NCBI GenBank assembly: GCA_930367205.1
Contig: OV884009.1
Span: 89,735,189-89,799,188, forward strand
DNA from: Acanthosoma haemorrhoidale
Lineage: Eukaryota; Arthropoda; Insecta; Hemiptera; Acanthosomatidae
DNA length: 64,000 bases
Reading direction: 5' to 3'
A program made the translations under genes and the position numbers. The notes beneath the pieces were generated by a model. The model did not search any database. It saw only the letters and a program-made list of their open reading frames with translations, and was not told where the DNA came from. Within the stretch, counting starts at the first letter, position 1; every line of letters begins with the position of its first letter. This document shows positions 59,065 through 64,000 of this stretch, piece by piece.

Positions 59065-59745
59065 TGTCGGGGCAACCCCCCACCCCTGGCCTGGCTATAT
59101 AAGCAGCCAGATTTGAGGCATTCGAGAGACTCTCAGAACCCGGCAGCTGAGGAACCCCCCCCCCCTCTCTCTCTCTGCACTGGTGCTTGCTGCCCTACTG
59201 GAACCTGGGCTTTCTTATTCAACTACCTTTCCATCTCTCTTTCCTAACCTTGCTATGTTTTAGTCCGGCGTTGTCAGACCCCACACCTTCCTAGTGGGAT
59301 TCTCAGCCTTCGTCTCGCTAAAACTAGCACCTCCTTAGAAGAGATCTCTTTTATACAGACGATGGTCTCTAGGGCCCTACAAACTTTACCTAGAAGGGTT
59401 TCCCCCAGTGATCCAGTCTGCCTTTCTCCAGTTCACACAAGCCTTTGGGATCCAGATGGGTTTCGCCTACCCTTAGATACCGAGTGTGAATTCATGGTCA
59501 TTCCAAGACCACGTGAACTACCTATTAAACCTACCCTGTTCCTCTTCTCCTAAACATAGCACTTTGTCGGGGCACACCTAAGATCTTATGGAGTCAGATC
59601 AATACGAATAAAGCTGCCTGCCGACTAGGCCGCCAGCAAAAGTCAAAGACCACAGGTCCACCCACTTTATCTCTTTCTTGACGCTCGCCGGACAGCGGCC
59701 GGGTTTAGTGACCTTAGCCCGTGGCAAGCACCCTCCTCCCACCTT
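59065..59745 (+). mobile_element. Solo LTR, plus strand (best copy of its family)
   Basis: Begins TGTCGGGGCA. A promoter-like CTATATAAGC lies at 59094-59103, and a poly(A) signal AATAAA at 59607-59612. The 3' end is degraded near CCTTGGGGAC. The minus-strand copy at 28673 ends CCCCGACA, so the family has the inverted TGTCGGGG/CCCCGACA terminus typical of LTRs. At about 680 bp it fits an LTR. No gag or pol lies on either side, so it is a solo LTR. It has a C/CT-rich tract at 59155-59180. Confidence 0.75.
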
Positions 59746-60639
59746 GGGGACCCAATTCTCAACAATGTGTAAATATTGTTGTCATATGTCATTTAATTAT
59801 GTTAAAAATTACATAAAAAATAAGTTGCTCTAAAAAATCTTTATTTATTTTTTATTGTTCCTGTTTTTACTTCAAAATCTCATAATCCATAGATAATCGG
59901 GACCCGGGATGAAATCGACTGCTCTCTATGCTGTGTTAGTATACATATGAGTGATTTGAACTTATGTGACTAAAGAGGTCAGAAGATATTAACTAAATAA
60001 ATAATATTTTTAAATGATAATACAGAGATCACTGTCAGGCACTCGGCTAACTGACCCATCCCTGCCAACCCCTAAGCCTAGTCAATTTCCAATCTCTTTA
60101 GCTGATCCACAACCTCAAAAATCAGATGGCAAAGCAGCAATATTTTAAAGGAGATTATAATGCAATCTATTTAACATTACCAAGAATTGTTAAAATCATT
60201 TATTGATAGTATGGAGTATCCGTTATGAGATGTCAGAGTAAAGGCTGCATGAAGCAGAGAGGAGAGAGAAATAGTTGATTATGCCACACTGACTTGGTTA
60301 GATTGCTGTTTTACAGCAAGGATTCTCAAGCATATAAACCTTGTGTCTTTAACCCTATTAAAACATAATAGAAGAGGGATTATGAATGTTTTGGGGTAGT
60401 TGAGGAAATGGTCATTAATCGAAAATATAATTTGAATTATTTCACAGGCCTACAAGAAAACAAAACATTTTGGCGCCTAAAATTTTAGCTGTATTTGGGG
60501 CGCTGAGTCTAAATATGAAATCATTTTTTTCTCTATCTGCAGATACACAAAATGTGCAGTTTAAACTCCATTTGTGCAGTTCTGAATCACCCACTTTGAT
60601 GACCGCGATTTCTGCCTAGTAAATATTAAACAACTGTAG
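59746..60639. other. Intergenic, nothing recognised
   Basis: AT-rich with no supported gene. A GC-richer patch near 60030-60110 has no frame with motifs. Confidence 0.45.
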
Positions 60640-61775
60640 CAAGTGGACTTATCCTGATTTATTCTCCGTGAATCGCCTGGTCCCTCACTTATAGGAAGTG
60701 CCGATCCCAACGTTTCACCATAACAGAGCTCTGTGAGAACAAGTTTTGTCCCTTTTATCACCCTTATGATACTAATTAAGATGACAGTGATTATGAGGTG
60801 ATGTCATCAATTCCTCAACATTTCAACCAGGATGAGTTAATTAAATAACCTCACTAGAGATCTCAACCTGTCAAAAGAAGCTTCTGAATTACTGGCTTCT
60901 AAGTTGAAGAACAAAAATTTGCTGGAACAAGGAACCAAAATTACCTTTTACCGTACAAGAGAAAAGGGTCTGCAACCCTTCTTATCTCTAGAAGACAATC
61001 TTGTACTTAGTCATGAAATTAGGAAAAAAGTGAAGTTTGATATGTGTCTTTCTACACAATCGGAATAAATATGCACAATACCAAATGCTCACTCAATGAA
61101 AATGAAAGAAGAATATAACATCATAGCTTTGGTTTTGGAGAAGATAAAGTATGAACATCATATGGGTGATTTGTGTGAACTTAAAACTGGTAAACTTTCT
61201 CCTTGGACAGCAAAGCGGCCACACCAAATATCCTAGCTTCTTGTGCCTCTGGGATAGCAGAGACAAAACAAACCGCTGAATTAGAAAAGAGTGGCCTTTG
61301 AAACAAAACATAGACGTTGGAGAAAAGAATGTCATTAACGACCCCTTAGTTGAACAAGAAAAAATCATCTGTCCTCCACTGCATATAAAGCTGAGCTTTA
61401 TGAAGCAGTATGCAAACACTCTTGATAAGAACAGATCTTGCTTTGCATATATAGGGGGGAATACCTCAGTTGAGTGTGGAAAAAATTAAAGCAGGAATAT
61501 TTGACAGCTCACAAATAAAACAACTTATTAAGGATCCTGTATTTGTAAATTTGATGAATGAGGCTGAGCAAAAAGCCTGGACTTCATTTGTTAGAGGTGT
61601 CGGAAATTTCCTGGGCAAACACAAACCTGAAAACAATGCTGAACTGGTAAACGAGATGCTTAACAGTTTCAAATCCTTTGGGTGTAACATGAGTATTAAG
61701 TTGTACCATTTACACAGCCACTTAGCCAGTTTTCTTTAAAATTTAGGAGACACAAGTGAGGAACAATGTGAAAGA
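60640..61775 (+). pseudogene. Multicopy unknown protein relic, copy B
   Basis: Second copy of the element at 24718, same strand. Nucleotide identity is obvious from GTAGCAAGTGGACTTATCCT onward. Readable blocks are FNQDEL, LTRDLNLSKEAS, NKNLLEQGTKIT, then (61298-61489) NDPLVEQEKIICPPLHIKLS and FMKQYANTLDKNRSCFAYIG. Then (61470-61739) come EKIKAGIFDSSQIKQLIKDP, KAWTSFVRGVGNFLGKHKPE and MLNSFKSFGCNMSIKLYHLH. It is less mutated than copy A in the 3' part but still frameshifted, and it lacks the segment around the GLMEKIGLPDY motif. Confidence 0.65.
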
Positions 61776-63229
61776 TTTCATTAAGATAGATCACATCACT
61801 ATTAACAAATTTATAATAGACAAATTACAACTCTTAGATATCTAGATGGTGCGAAATACACCAAGGGATTTACCCATCCCAATACGTAACATATTGGTCA
61901 TTCTTATCTCGGATTATCTTCTCGTTTACTTTCTGAATAATATGATATTTCACACAGAAAATAAACATAAATTCTAAAATATTAAAATTAAATTGCATCA
62001 TTGGAAAGGATGTTAAATATTTGGTAAGGCGTTTCAGAGTTGACACATCATAGTGTCATATTAGAGGAGCAAAAAATAAATAAATGTGATATTTGTAATT
62101 GTTACCCCCCCCCCCTTTACTCTCGTCACCAGAAATATTTCTTTATGCCACAACCTGACTAATTTCACAAAAAACTTCTAAATTTGATTTGCATAATATT
62201 CATGAGCTATTTTTTATATTTATGATATGTTGTATGATGTACCTAAAGTGAGGCTTACATTTAAAACTGTGATGACATATTAATTTTTTTCATTTATTAT
62301 TACATTTTACAAATTAATTTACTACAATTTTACAAATTCTTAAAATCTACATTTTATCTATTGAAGACACAAATCTATGTTTCTAATTTTCTCCCTCCCT
62401 ATGCTTTCTAGCCAACGAGGTTCCTAGCATGATCTGATCAATGTGACCAATGTTATTTATACTAATATAACTCCACCTTGCATCAAACTGCCTATGACAT
62501 ACAGTAAAATTTGTTTACAACAATTTTCTAAATATAATGATTCTGATGGTTTGCTATATCATGTGTAGTAATATCGTTTGGATGCAGCATTCCCGGTTAC
62601 AACGATCAACTGGAAATAACAACTTTGAAAAAATAATGGTCCTTTCACTCAGCTATGATTTTTAGAAATTTTCTCTTTCATTTTAATTTTCTAGGTAAAA
62701 GTAATGACTATGATCTCGCATAAACTCAGTTTGCTTTATGATGAATTCGTGAAATGCCCTACCAGGATTATAAGGTGGGATAAGAGTTATTATTTTCCCA
62801 TCTTAGCTCTGCTTCAGTCACCATTTTGGTTTCCTGCCGCTGAGACGTGCATCTGTTTACGTAAAAAATATCAAATAAATAGTGGTGAAATAAAAGTAAA
62901 AATAATTGAACATTTAGAAAGTGGTTATTCTAAAAAATAGCTCTGCCAGCCAGGAGCTGAAAATAAGCCAATTTATCCCAGTCACTAAAGACCAGATTTC
63001 TGTGTAATTGCACATTTTGCTTCCAAATTTTATTTTGCACAAAATTGTACGGCTCCGGTCATTATTGCACTCCAATCCAATTTCATCTAATTTATTTTAT
63101 TTTTTTAAGTTTAAAGCAAAAACAAAAAAAATAAACTAAATTAAATTTTATTTGATTTAACTTCCAATTTAAAATGTAGAGAAATGATATTACCGTCAAG
63201 ATAATAAATTAGAAAATATCATAATTTGC
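61776..63229. other. AT-rich stretch with one doubtful frame
   Basis: C10 run near 62105. A plus-strand frame at 62704-62940 ends KYQINSGEIKVKIIEHLESG, which faintly resembles the first helix-turn-helix of pogo-type transposases. It is not enough to call. Otherwise nothing. Confidence 0.4.
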
Positions 63230-64000
63230 AATATTGCAAAGTTAGGTAAACAAGGAGACAATGGACCAATTCCTAATAACAAAGGGTTTTCATTGAAAAC
63301 GGATAATGCTCCTTCTCCTCCTTATTTTGCCTTAAGGCTAATCATTTCACAGATTAAGGAGTATAAAGAAGGTAGTGTGGCTCAGTACTCAGTTCTTACA
63401 GTTTCAGATTTCGTACAGTTTTATGTTAAAACTGGTGCAAGTGTTTTATCAAAACTGAAACAATAACTCAAATATGACCCATGTCACATAATTAAGTCAT
63501 AGTTAAATCGAGTTTCCCGGAAGTCAATACACTAGTGAACAATGGAAAAAGTGTTCATCAAATCTCCATCTCGGATAGAGAAGTATCACAATGTAATGCA
63601 TTGTGAACTTCTGCCAGAACCTGTTTTAACACAATGGGGGACATGGTTAAATACAGTACTGTTTTACTCAGACTTTTAATTACTTATTTTTTTAAATTTA
63701 AGAAATTCATGAACCTATTAGAAAAAAGTGAGACTTAAATCAATCATAAATTGACAGACTGAAATTCTTGAAACTGTTCCGGTCAAATTATCTGTCCAAG
63801 AAAAATTGAAAACTACAAGGGAAGAATTTTAAATGCAAAATTTTACTCTGTGATTGAAAAAAAAAGTGGCTACATTCGCTTAAAACAATTTCATGACTGC
63901 ATTAATGGAAAAAAAAGTGAATATGATGTCATTCAGCAGGCCTGTTACAAAAATTTGAAATGTACAACATCGTACATTTTTATGAACGTGTATTAACAAA
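63230..64000 (+). pseudogene. hAT-like transposase/zinc-finger protein relic, runs off the edge
   Basis: Best block at about 63540-63680: EKVFIKSPSRIEKYHNVMHC followed by ELLPEPVLTQWGTWLNTVLF. The PxPVxTxWGTWL pattern belongs to a hAT-like protein family common in arthropod genomes. Upstream, SNMTHVT..LSH..NRV (about 63470) fits the preceding conserved helix, and downstream pieces (LETVPVKLSVQEKLK, about 63760) suggest continuation. Stops and frameshifts occur. The end lies beyond the window. Confidence 0.55.

Noticed and set aside
62500..62940. Possible pogo/Tigger element (CAGTAAAATTTGTTTACAAC start and a weak helix-turn-helix frame)
   Set aside because: No matching terminal repeat and only about 20 residues of faint similarity.
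1..64000. CRISPR array, bacterial operon or phage-type defence system
   Set aside because: All recognisable content is eukaryotic. No spaced direct repeats or prokaryotic gene order were seen.

Overview
This is an AT-rich animal nuclear window, most likely from an arthropod. The evidence is GT-AG introns splitting conserved eukaryotic genes, insect-like residues in the XRN2 homologue, and relics of mariner, jockey, gypsy, BEL/Pao, copia-like and hAT-like elements. I cannot name the species. There is no operon-like structure and no CRISPR or rRNA.

Two host genes are clear, both on the minus strand. (1) XRN2/Rat1, the nuclear 5'-3' exoribonuclease, has nine exons rebuilt from 14579 (start codon) down to 2392. 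All exon phases agree and give 492 residues. The remaining C-terminal exons must lie beyond the left edge. (2) RCE1, the CAAX prenyl protease 2, has its last four exons from 51231 down to the stop at 42122. They give 213 residues with the catalytic Glu-Glu, His and Asn motifs. The N-terminal exon or exons were not found.

Layout. 1-2.4 kb: a TA microsatellite, a small palindromic MITE and an internally deleted mariner, all downstream of or inside the 3' part of XRN2. 2.4-14.6 kb: XRN2 with large introns, one of which carries an LTR relic. 14.6-38.7 kb: an intergenic graveyard of transposable elements. It holds a jockey-like LINE, a copia-type gag relic, a foldback MITE, a LINE RT relic, a multicopy unknown ORF relic, a second LINE 3' part, a GC-rich LTR, two gypsy fragments, a BEL/Pao pol start and a YVDD fragment. 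42-51 kb: RCE1, whose introns hold a retroelement pol tail, a possible pogo/Tigger relic, a jockey 3' fragment and a multicopy unknown protein relic with a nearby inverted repeat. 51-64 kb: a jockey fragment with a MITE inserted at TA, a second foldback MITE, one exon-like unknown ORF, a better LTR copy, a second copy of the unknown ORF relic and a hAT-like relic running off the right edge.

The two genes are functionally unrelated: one acts in RNA decay and transcription termination, the other in prenyl-protein maturation. I see no sign of a new defence or metabolic system. The most informative observations are repeat-biology ones: a nested MITE insertion whose empty site can be read from a second LINE copy, a foldback MITE family, a repeated unknown protein family, and an unusually short XRN2 linker.
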